Shown piece by piece: positions 42,191 to 51,639 of a DNA stretch of 64,000 nt. The stretch is from the NCBI RefSeq assembly GCF_036711975.1, contig NC_091975.1, positions 8,930,501 to 8,994,500 of the forward strand. Direction: 5' to 3'. Source of the DNA: Onthophagus taurus. Its lineage: Eukaryota > Arthropoda > Insecta > Coleoptera > Scarabaeidae. A program made the translations under genes and the position numbers. Every line of letters begins with the position of its first letter. Position 1 is the first letter of the stretch. The notes beneath the pieces are model-generated. The model made no database searches. It was not told the DNA's origin and worked only from the letters and a program-made list of their open reading frames with translations.

Positions 42191-42557
42191 ATCAAAATCT
42201 TGCCTTCTAGAAAATGATATTGATATGAGTTGTCATTTTCAATCATATTATGGATTTCTCACTGGAGATCGCTTACCTAATGTTTTTTGACCTTCTAGAA
42301 TCATAATTTCCGTCGTGGTCTTTCATTATGACTTACTAGGCATTCTGCGACTCTCTTAATCGAGTAATCAACCTTTTCCATTATTATTTTTGGTGCCCTA
42401 CCCTCAACTTATTTATGACATAATATGACGTTTTGTCTTTGAGCTGCTTCTTAACACCTTGGCCAAATAATCCAATGTTGGTGCTAAATTTAATTTCTGT
42501 CAAAAATATTTCTTACAAAAAAAATAGATAAAGAAAAAAAAACTTTTTTTTGAACTT
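42191..42557. other. spacer between satellite and Mlc1 paralog
   Basis: Unique sequence with no convincing frame. A short TGCCTTCTAGAAAATG/GACCTTCTAGAATCA repetition is the only pattern noticed. Confidence 0.4.
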
Positions 42558-42563
42558 TTTATT
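42558..42563 (-). terminator. poly(A) signal for the Mlc1 paralog
   Basis: AATAAA on the minus strand about 70 bases past the TGA at 42631. Confidence 0.45.
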
Positions 42564-42630
42564 TATGAGTAATTATAATGCAACAAGTTATGTTAAAATT
42601 ACTTTAAAAGTTTAACTGCGCCTCGGGGAC

Positions 42631-42668
42631 TCACTGCACAGGTTTTCCGCACATTTTCCTGAGGAAAA
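42631..42668 (-). CDS. Mlc1-paralog last exon
   Basis: Acceptor GAAATTTTTCAG is followed by a phase-matched frame [11 protein letters not shown] and TGA at 42631-42633. The hydrophobic start followed by RKM resembles the short C-terminal ends of Mlc1 proteins. A second AG ten bases downstream (TTTTCCTCAG) is out of phase for this ending. Confidence 0.65.
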
Positions 42669-43910
42669 CTGAAAAATTTCATACAAAAAAGAAATAAGGA
42701 GTGGATAATCATTAAGGTTAATCGTAACGAAACAAAAATTAGTTAAAACAAAACTTTCACAAAACACAAAAATAAATTTCTTCTTAATTATAATCTTCAA
42801 TTTCCTTTATTCCCTCATTTCCATTTTTTATTCCTCACTTTTCAATTTATTTATTGAGCATCCGTCAAAGGTCTCAATGTTAACTTTCTAAGAAAAACTG
42901 GAAAATATATTTATCGTTTAAATCAAATTTATTTTTTTAATTTATTTCTTTCAAAGCCAAAAAGCGGAAAAAGCTATTTATGCAACCCAATTAGCAGCGA
43001 AAAGTGTTTTAATTGAGACGTTGTCGCCTTACTTACGTAAGTGGCGTAATCTGATTGTTCTCTAAGTATAAGGTACTGAAAAAACTGGAAAAAAGGACAA
43101 TAACATTCAAAGACAAAGACTAACATTTAAATAATAAATAAATAAATAATACTAAAGCATTCTGTTAGAACGAAAAATATTATTAAGGATTTTTTTTATT
43201 AATTCTTTATTAATTAAGTTAACTTACTATCGTATTCAATTTCACCATCATCATTTTCTTCTGGTAAACAATCTTCAAAAACTTCCTCAACTTGAGCATC
43301 GGTTAATTTCTCGCCTAATTAAAACGAACTTTTTGTTTAAAATTGAATTTATCTTAATAACATTTTTTACCTAAACTTAGAAGGGAATGGGATAATTCAG
43401 CAGCCATCATTTTACCATTTTCATTTTTATCGTATAATTTAAGACATTCAACGAAATCTTCGTAACAACCCTGTTCTTTTTTATCTCTTTTAGAATCACT
43501 GTAAAATTTGAGACATTCCTCTAAAGTAAATTGTTTTTGACCTGCATAATCAAAAAAAGTTTTAAACAAATTTTTATTACGTAAGAAACGTTTTTGTTAC
43601 CTTCTTTTTCGGCGACACCGTATTTAGTTAACTCTGCGTTACTCGGATTTAAATTGCAAGCCCTTAAAAGTTTGCCTAATAGAGTTGAATCCATCTTACC
43701 TGCCTTTTCATCTCCATATAAATTAAAAGCAAATTCCACCACTATAAATAAAAATAAATCTTAGATAATAATAGAATTTGTCATTTGATACTGAACTAAT
43801 TAAAAGTTACTTACTTTCTACTTCTGATCCTTTTAAATCTGCCTAAAATGTAAAGCAAAATTATTTTTTGAATCCATTTTTTTTTAATAAAATTTTAAAA
43901 TGCTTACCAT
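42631..43910 (-). CDS. essential myosin light chain, diverged Mlc1 paralog (whole split gene)
   Basis: Essential (alkali) light chains wrap the lever arm of myosin II. Six minus-strand exons join in phase: 43908-43910 (ATG only), 43815-43842, 43601-43741, 43371-43541, 43228-43314 and 42631-42668, giving 155 residues, the usual family length. The product starts [10 protein letters not shown], has EF-hand-like units around [33 protein letters not shown] and [10 protein letters not shown], and ends [11 protein letters not shown]. The tract [20 protein letters not shown] is nearly shared with the gene at 50338-51334. It differs strongly in the N-lobe and lacks [11 protein letters not shown], so it is a diverged paralog, perhaps tissue-specific. 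Canonical calcium-binding residues are mostly absent, as usual in alkali light chains. Confidence 0.85.
43228..43314 (-). CDS. Mlc1-paralog exon 5
   Basis: 87 bases, acceptor TTTTAATTAG, donor GATA/GTAAGT. It encodes [20 protein letters not shown] and DDGEIEYD. In the neighbouring gene the equivalent sequence is fused to exon 4. Confidence 0.82.
43371..43541 (-). CDS. Mlc1-paralog exon 4
   Basis: 171 bases, acceptor GATTATGCAG, donor GTTTAG/GTAAAA. It contains [20 protein letters not shown] and [14 protein letters not shown], the family's most conserved block. Confidence 0.85.
43601..43741 (-). CDS. Mlc1-paralog exon 3
   Basis: 141 bases, acceptor TTATTTATAG, donor GAAG/GTAACA. It encodes [17 protein letters not shown] and the helix [20 protein letters not shown], the first EF-hand unit. 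Same length and phase as exon 3 of the neighbour. Confidence 0.82.
43815..43842 (-). CDS. Mlc1-paralog exon 2
   Basis: 28 bases between acceptor TTTACATTTTAG and donor GAAA/GTAAGT encode ADLKGSEVE plus one base. Length and phase are identical to exon 2 of the neighbouring Mlc1 gene. Confidence 0.75.
43908..43910 (-). CDS. Mlc1-paralog exon 1 (start codon only)
   Basis: The exon ends directly after the initiator: AAAAAAAATG/GTAAGC. The next exon supplies alanine, giving MAD. The same ATG-only coding first exon is present in the neighbouring Mlc1 gene at 51332. Confidence 0.75.
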
Positions 43911-43984
43911 TTTTTTTCCTTTTAATTAGTCCTCTCTTAAACGCCGTTAAACTCTAAAAAGTAATACTCGAATTGGCACAGGTC

Positions 43985-43992
43985 TTTTTATA
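43985..43992 (-). promoter_or_regulatory. TATA box of the Mlc1 paralog
   Basis: TATAAAAA on the minus strand about 75 bases upstream of the start codon at 43910, placing transcription start near 43957. A TATA box also precedes the neighbouring Mlc1 gene. Confidence 0.5.
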
Positions 43993-44072
43993 TCTGATTC
44001 TAAATTAGTTTTAATTAGCTGGGAAGGGGCAATGCAGATATTCATCCCTTCCACCAGCTTCAAATTGCGTCT

Positions 44073-44083
44073 GGGATCGAACC
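44073..44083 (-). other. Pol III B-box-like motif, possible SINE/tRNA remnant
   Basis: GGTTCGATCCC on the minus strand matches the tRNA T-arm/B-box consensus, within CCTGGGTTCGATCCCAG that pairs on itself like a T-stem. I could not fold a full tRNA or find a clear A box, so a tRNA-derived SINE tail or remnant is the likeliest reading. Confidence 0.35.
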
Positions 44084-44289
44084 CAGGTTGATTTAAATGT
44101 TCCCCATTGTCGATATAAATAGTATAAACACACAAAATACCAATATTGTTTGTCACTTGGAAGTTTTTGAAAAAATTAAGTAAATAACTTAGCTATCTAA
44201 TCGGTGTGGATAAAGGGTTACATCTTCCCCTGGATATCAATTCGCCTTGCACACTTCAATATTTCATCTTAAATAGGAACAAAGTTATG

Positions 44290-47200
44290 AATTTTTTAGA
44301 CAAGTTTAAAAAAAATTGAATTATTTAAAAACATCATATTTCCGGTGCTACATATATTGAAGTAACGAAATTTACCACAAATATTCTATAAAGATTGAGC
44401 TTTAATTTAAACCCAACATAATCACTTCAGCTTAATTATGAACGAAGATATCAACTTTTTAAAATTCATTGTATTTGACAAAGTTTTAAAAAATTTTGCT
44501 TGGGTTACTGTCATTTAAAAAAATCATATTTCCGGTGCTACAAATATTGAAGTAACGAAATTTACCACACATATTCTATAAAGATTGAGCTTTAATTTAA
44601 ACCCAACATAATCACTTCAGCTTAATTATGAACGAAGATATCAACTTTTTAAAATTCATTGTATTTGACAAAGTTTTAAAAAATTTTGCTTGGGTTACTG
44701 TTATTTAAAAAAATCATATTTCCGGTGCTACAAATATTGAAGAAACGAAATTTGGCACAAATATTTTACAACGATTGGGCTTTAATTTAAACCTAACTTG
44801 AACTCTTTAGCTTAATTAGGGACGAAGTTATCAATTTTTTAAAATTAGTTGTTTTTTGAAAGAAATTAGGTTGGGTTGCCTTTATTTAAAAAAATCATAT
44901 TTCTGGTGCTACAAATATTAAAGAATTGAAATTTGCCATAAACATTCTATAAAGAATAAGCTTTAATATAAACCTAACTTGATCACTTTAACTTAATTAG
45001 GGACGAAGTTATTAATTTTTAAAAGTGATTGATTTTGACAATGTTTAAAAAAAAGGGGTAGGACGCTTTTATTTAAAAACATCATATTTCCGGTGCTACA
45101 CATATTGAAGTAACGAAATTTACCACGCATATTCTATAAAGATTGGGCTTTAATTTAAACCTAACTTGAACTCATTAGCTTAATTAGGAATGAAGTTATC
45201 AATTTTTTAAAATTAGTTGCTTTTTGAAAGAACTTAGGTTGGGTTGCCTTTATTTTAAAAAATCATATTTCCGGTGCTACAAATATTGAAAAATCGAAAT
45301 TTGTCATAAACATTCTATCAAGAATAAGCTTTAATATAAACCTAACTTGATCACTTTAACTTAATTAGAGACGAAGTTATTAATTTTAAAAAGTGATTGA
45401 TTTTGACAATGTTTAAAAAAAAGGGGTAGGATGCTTTTATTTAACAACATCATGTTTCCGGTGCTACATATATTGAAGTAACGAAATTTACCACGCATAT
45501 TCTATAAAGATTGGGCTTTAATTTAAACCTAACTTGAACTCTTTAGCTTAATTAGGGACGAAGTTATCAATTTTTTAAAATTAGTAGCTTTTTGAAAGAA
45601 ATTAGCTTGGGTTGCCTTTATTTTAAAAAATCATATTTCCGGTGCTACAAATATTAAAGAATTGAAATTTGCCATAAACATTCTATAAAGAATAAGCTTT
45701 AATATAAACCTAACTTGATCACTTTAACTTAATTAGGGACGAAGTTATTAATTTTTAAAAGTAATTGATTTTGACAATGTTTAAAAAAAAGGGGTAGGAC
45801 GCTTTTATTTAAAAACATCATATTTCCGGTGCTACACATATTGAAGTAACGAAATTTACCACGCATATTCTATGAAGATTGGGCTTTAATTTAAACCTAA
45901 CTTGAACTCTTTAGCTTAATTAAGGACGAAGTTATCAATTTTTTAAAATTAGTTGCTTTTTGAAAGAAATTAGGTTGGGTTGCCTTTATTTTAGAAAATC
46001 ATATTTCCGGTGCTACAAATATTGAAAAATCGAAACTTATCATAAACATTCTATAAAGAATAAGCTTTAATATAAACCTAACTTGATCACTGTAGCATAA
46101 TTAGGGACGAAATCATTAATGTTTGAAAATTGATTGATTTTGACAAAGTTTAACAAAAAATGAGTTAGGATGCTTTTATTTAAAAACAGCTTATTTCCGG
46201 TGCTACACATATTGAAGTAACGAAATTTACCACACATATTCTATAAAGATTAAGCTTTAATTTAAACCCAACATAATCACTTCAGCTTAATTATAAACGA
46301 AGATATCAACTTTTTAAAATTCATTGTATTTGACAAAGTTTTAAAAAATTTGGCTTGGGTTTCTTTCATTTAAAAAAATTATATTTCCGGTGCTACAAAT
46401 ATTGAAAAAACGAAATTTGGCACAAATATTTTGCAACGATTGAGCTTTAATTTAAACCTAACTTGAACTCTTTAGCTTAATTAGGGACGAAGTTATCAAT
46501 TTTTTAAAATTAGTTGTTTTTTGAAAGAAATTAGGTTGGGTTGCCTTTATTTAAAAAAATCATATTTCCGGTGCTATAAATATTGAAGAAACGAAATTAG
46601 TCATAAATGTTCCATAAAGATTGAGCTTTAATTTAAAACTAACTAGAATAGTCCATCTTAAATACGTACAAAATTATGATTTTTTAAAAATTGGTTGAAT
46701 TTGACAAGTTTAAAAAAAATTGGGTTTGGTTGCTTTTATTTAAAAAAAATCACATTTCCGGTGCTACAAATATTAAAGAAACGAATTTTGCCACAAACAT
46801 TCTATAAAGATTGAGCTTTAATTTAAACCTAACTTGAATCTTCCATCGTAAATAGTAACAAAATTATAATTTTTTGAAAATTGGTTGACTTTGACATTTT
46901 TTAAAAAAATTGGGTTTGGTTGCTTTTATTTAAAAAAATCATATTTCCGGTGCTACAAATATTAAAGAAACGAAATTTGCCACAAATATTCTATAGAGAT
47001 TGAGCTTTAATTTAAACCTAACTTGATCTCTTTAGCTTAATTAGGGACGAAGTTATTAATTATTTAAAATTAGTTGTTTTTTAAAGAAATTAGGTTATTT
47101 AAAAAAATCATATTTCCGGTGCTACAAATATTAAAGAAACGAAATTTGTCATAAATATTCTATAAAGATTGAGCTTTAATTTAAACCTAACTTGAATCTT

Positions 47201-49600
47201 CCATCGTAAATAGTAACAAAATTATGATTTTTTTAAATTGGTTGATTTTGACAAGTTTTAAAAAAATTGGGTTTGGTTGCTTTTATTTAAAAAAATCATA
47301 TTTCCGGTGCTACAAATATTAAAGAAACGAAATTTGTCACAAATATTCTATAAAGATTGAGCTTTAATTTAAACCTAACTTGATCTCTTTAGCTTAATTA
47401 GGGACGAAGTTATTAATTATTTAAAATTAGTAGTTTTTTAAAGAAATTAGGTTATTTAAAAAAATCATATTTCCGGTGCTACAAATATTAAAGAAACGAA
47501 ATTTGTCATAAATATTCTATAAAGATTGAGCTTTAATTTAAACCTAACTTGAATCTTCCATCGTAAATAGTAACAAAATTATGATTTTTTTAAATTGGTT
47601 GATTTTGACAAGTTTTAAAAAAATTGGGTTTGGTTGCTTTTATTTAAAAAAATCATATTTCCGGTGCTACAAATATTAAAGAAACGAAATTTGTCACAAA
47701 TATTCTATAAAGATTGAGCTTTAATTTAAACCTAACTTGATCTCTTTAGCTTAATTAGGGACGAAGTTATTAATTATTTAAAATTAGTAGTTTTTTAAAG
47801 AAATTAGGTTATTTAAAAAAATCATATTTCCGGTGCTACAAATATTAAAGAAACGAAATTTGTCATAAATATTCTATAAAGATTGAGCTTTAATTTAAAC
47901 CTAACTTGAATCTTCCATCGTAAATAGTAACAAAATTATGATTTTTTTAAATTGGTTGATTTTGACAAGTTTTAAAAAAATTGGGTTTGGTTGCTTTTAT
48001 TTAAAAAAATCATATTTCCGGTGCTACAAATATTAAAGAAACGAAATTTGTCACAAATATTCTATAAAGATTGAGCTTTAATTTAAACCTAACTTGATCT
48101 CTTTAGCTTAATTAGGGACGAAGTTATTAATTATTTAAAATTAGTTGTTTTTTAAAGAAACTAGGTTATTTAAAAAAATCATATTTCCGGTGCTACAAAT
48201 ATTAAAGAAACGAAATTTGTCATAAATATTCTATAAAGATTGAGCTTTAATTTAAACCTAACTTGAATCTTCCATCGTAAATAGTAACAAAATTATGATT
48301 TTTTTAAATTGGTTGATTTTGACAAGTTTTAAAAAAATTGGGTTTGGTTGCTTTTATTTAAAAAAATCATATTTCCGGTGCTACAAATATTAAAGAAACG
48401 AAATTTGCCACAAATATTCTATAGAGATTGAGCTTTAATTTAAACCTAACTTGATCTCTTTAGTTTAATTAGGGACGAAGTTATTAATTAATTAAAATTA
48501 GTTGTTTTTTAAAGAAATTAGGTTATTTAAAAAAATCATATTTCCGGTGCTACTAATATTGAAGAAACAAAATTTGTCATAAACATTCTATAAAGAATAA
48601 GCTTTAATATAAACCTAACTTGATCACTTTAATTTAATTAAGGACAAAGTTATTAATTTTTAAAATTGGTTGATTTTAACAGTTTTAAAAAAATGGGGTT
48701 GGATTGCTTTTATTTAAAAAAATCATATTTCCGGTGCTACAAATATTAAAGAAACGAAATTTGCCACAAATATTCTATAAAGATTGAGCTTTAATTTAAA
48801 CCTAACTTGATCTCTTTAGTTTAATTAGGGACGAAGTTATTAATTAATTAAAATTAGTTGTTTTTTAAAGAAATTAGGTTATTTAAAAAAATCATATTTC
48901 CGGTGCTACTAATATTGAAGAAACAAAATTTGTCATAAACATTCTATAAAGAATAAGCTTTAATATAAACCTAACTTGATCACTTTAATTTAATTAAGGA
49001 CAAAGTTATTAATTTTTAAAATTGGTTGATTTTAACAGTTTTAAAAAAATGGGGTTGGATTGCTTTTATTTAAAAAAATCATATTTCCGGTGCTACAAAT
49101 ATTAAAGAAACGAAATTTGCCACAAATATTCTATAAAGATTGAGCTTTAATTTAAACCTAACTTGATCACTGTAGCATAATTAGGGACGAAGTTATTAAT
49201 GTTTTAAAATTAATTGATTTTGAGAATGTTTTAAAAAAATGGGTTAGGATGCTTTTATTAAAGATGTCATATTTCCGGTGCTACAAATATTGAAGAAACG
49301 AAATTTGCCACAAATATTCTATAAAGATTGAGCTTTAATTTAAACCTAACTTGATCACTATAGCATAATTAGGGAGGAAGTTATTAATGTTTTAAAACTG
49401 ATTGATTTTGAGAATGTTTTAAAAAAAAATGGGTTAGGATGCTTTTATTAAAGATGTCATATTTCCGGTGCTACAAATATTGAAGAAACGAAATTTGCCA
49501 TAAACATTCTATAAAGAATAAGCTTTAATTTAAACATAACTTGATCACTTCATCTTAGTCTATGAACGAAATTACCCATTTTTTAAAATTGGTTGAATTT
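44290..49600. repeat. satellite array, 170-190 bp monomer, between the light-chain genes
   Basis: About 29 monomers, each with the constant core CATATTTCCGGTGCTACAAA and GCTTTAATTTAAACCTAAC. Spacing is 190 bases at the left, then 178-187, and from about 47100 alternates between a full unit and one lacking about 18 bases before the core. Diverged copies mark both edges. Confidence 0.94.
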
Positions 49601-50337
49601 GGCAAGTATTTTTGACAAATTTGAAATCGATTTAAACATTTTTTTAGTTTCTTTCAAGTCAAACCTGCAGAGGTAAGTCTCCATTAAGTCTGCATCAAAA
49701 CTCTATCATATATATCAATCAGGGTTGCATCAAAGTATATTTCTAGCAGGATAAGTTTTTGCAGGATCAAGTCTTACGAAGTCTTCAAGGGTTATTGCAG
49801 GATACCGAGATGTATCGAGGTAAATGTATTTTATTTATTTAATAATAAAAACATATTTCTCTTATATTTCAACATATATATTTTTTTACATGTATAACTG
49901 AAACAAAAAAAAATTGGAACATACAACCAAGGAGTTTTTAAATTAATTTTTGACTGCGTATAAGATCTTGAGAGCCCCCGTTCATTAATTTGTTTATAAT
50001 AATTTAGATTCTTCGATAATCACATCCTTGATGTAGGTGGTAAAAAAAAATCATTCGATATTTGGAGCTTTCCACTTCTTCAAGTAACTAAACGAAATTA
50101 ATAAAGAAAACATATTAAAAATAAATCTTAATTTCTTTTTGGAGAATTAAGGCAAGAATTATATAATTAATAGCGTAGTTGCAGTGCGTTATAAAATTAA
50201 TAATTAATTAAAAAAAAAATAAATCATTAGCATACACGAAGCTGATGAGATCTTTTTGCTGGCGTGAAGCTTTTGCTGCTTTTAATCTGTTTCTGACATA
50301 CTTACACAACGAGCTAAAATTAAATTTAACGGACTGC
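49601..50337 (-). other. 3' flank of Mlc1
   Basis: Short words TGCATCAAA and TGCAGGAT recur at 49690-49800. ATTAAA on the minus strand at 50281-50286 and AATAAA at 49830-49835 are possible poly(A) signals. A minus-strand stretch near 50050-50090 reads YLKKWKAPNIE but is out of phase with Mlc1. Confidence 0.4.
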
Positions 50338-50363
50338 TTACGCCATTAGGTTTTTGAGGAACG
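50338..50363 (-). CDS. Mlc1: Mlc1 last exon
   Basis: Acceptor AAAATTACAG is followed by a phase-matched PFLKNLMA and TAA at 50338-50340. Mlc1 is known to use alternative last exons in Drosophila; I found no second in-phase candidate here. Confidence 0.75.
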
Positions 50364-51334
50364 CTGTAATTTTAATTTTTTTTCGGTTTAATCCAATTCG
50401 GCGTCACAAAATGATTTGTTAATTTAAATTTAATGACTTACGTTCGTAATCGGTGAAACCATCTTCATCTTCAGGAAGCATGCAGTCTTTCAGGCATTCT
50501 TCACATTCAGCATCTGCTAATCTTTCACCTAAAGCTAACAAGGTGTGTGAAAGTTCAGCAGCCATCATTTTGCCGTTTTCTTCTTTGTCGTATAATTTAA
50601 GGGCTTCCAAGAAATCTTCGAATGAACCTTGATCTTTGTCTTTCTTAACTTGGCTGTAGATTGGTAAGAATTCGTCCAATTTCATTTTCTTTTCGTCTAT
50701 CAAAAATAAAGTTAATTTATGATACTTTTTTAATGAAATGATTTAATTATTTACTTTTCTTTTTGGTTCCTCCTAACTTCTCGATGGTAGCCAAGGTTGG
50801 GTTTTGATTAAGGGCACGAAGGCAATCCCCAAGATTTACGGCATCGATTTGGCCGTTTCCTTCGAAGTCATAAATGGAAAAAACGAATTGCGCCCCTAAA
50901 AAAACAATTTTATTAATTGATTCATTTTTAATTTAATTTTTTTTATTGAGTGTTGAAAATTGGCACTCCCAAATGATTAAATTTAGGGCGTAGGTGGTAA
51001 CGTAAAACCGAAATTCCCGAATTTAGAGCGAGTTATTTTTGGAATGTTGAAAAAAATTTAAGTCCCGGGTCAGAGAAGCGCGCCATATAAGTTTCGTTCT
51101 AATTTCGACCTCTCCCCCTATATACATATATCGGTAACACTATATCTTCACTTCACTTGTGTTAATAATAATTATAATAATATCACTGATTTCTTTTTAA
51201 AAAATAGGAAGTTTTTAATTTTTAAATTCACTTACTTTCGACATCCTTGGCACTGAGGTCCGCCTGAAAGTTTTTAAATTGTTATTAATTAATTAAGTAA
51301 AAATTATTTTGAAAAATCTCGCATACTTACCATT
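50338..51334 (-). CDS. Mlc1: essential (alkali) myosin light chain Mlc1 (whole split gene)
   Basis: Five minus-strand exons join in phase: 51332-51334 (ATG only), 51236-51263, 50755-50895, 50442-50696 and 50338-50363, giving 150 residues. The product is [10 protein letters not shown], then [78 protein letters not shown] and a PFLKNLMA C terminus. [14 protein letters not shown] and LRALN.NPT are hallmarks of insect Mlc1 as I know the family (about 155 residues in Drosophila). It belongs to the sarcomeric thick-filament motor, bound to the myosin heavy-chain neck. It is the conserved member of a tandem pair; the 44290-49600 array lies between the copies. Confidence 0.92.
50442..50696 (-). CDS. 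Mlc1: Mlc1 exon 4
   Basis: 255 bases, acceptor TTTTTGATAG, donor GAAC/GTAAGT. It encodes [55 protein letters not shown] and [15 protein letters not shown]. It equals exons 4 and 5 of the neighbouring paralog joined, so the two copies differ by one intron at LALG/E. Confidence 0.9.
50755..50895 (-). CDS. Mlc1: Mlc1 exon 3
   Basis: 141 bases, acceptor TTTTTTTAG, donor AAAA/GTAAAT. It holds the first EF-hand unit, with loop [10 protein letters not shown], and [14 protein letters not shown]. Confidence 0.9.
51236..51263 (-). CDS. Mlc1: Mlc1 exon 2
   Basis: 28 bases, acceptor AAACTTTCAG, donor GAAA/GTAAGT, encoding ADLSAKDVE plus one base. Confidence 0.82.
51332..51334 (-). CDS. Mlc1: Mlc1 exon 1 (start codon only)
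   Basis: The initiator ATG is followed immediately by donor GTAAGT. The next exon begins GCGGAC, giving MAD. Confidence 0.8.
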
Positions 51335-51406
51335 CTGGTGATACAAATAACTTGCCTTCGAGTTAATCAACAAGAAGTGGGGCCCAGAACGCCGGGAACA
51401 GTGGGT

Positions 51407-51413
51407 TTTATAC
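51407..51413 (-). promoter_or_regulatory. TATA box of Mlc1
   Basis: TATAAAA on the minus strand about 75 bases upstream of the start codon at 51334, the same spacing as in the paralog at 43985. Expected transcription start is near 51380, in a short GC-rich patch. Confidence 0.55.
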
Positions 51414-51639
51414 GAACAGAGGGCGCTACCGTGCACAATGCTTATTTTCAGCTCAACTCCCCGTTCCTAAGTTTGGCAACGTTGTCAGAGAGAATGATCT
51501 TCTTCAGAATGGAAGTTACAGAAATAGACTTACAGCAGATTACTAATGCACGACCTTAGGGAAAATACCTTCTCTTATTTCTCCCAAAAAATGTTCTTTG
51601 CGATATAAACAAAAAAAATTGTGTGTTATTAAAATCTTT

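Noticed and set aside
44050..44120. A complete tRNA gene
   Set aside because: Only the T-arm/B-box part is present; no acceptor or anticodon stem could be formed around it.
50050..50090. Minus-strand YLKKWKAPNIE plus stop as an alternative Mlc1 last exon
   Set aside because: The nearby acceptor TCGTTTAG puts it in the wrong phase for the donor at 50441; only the KK/K pattern was suggestive.
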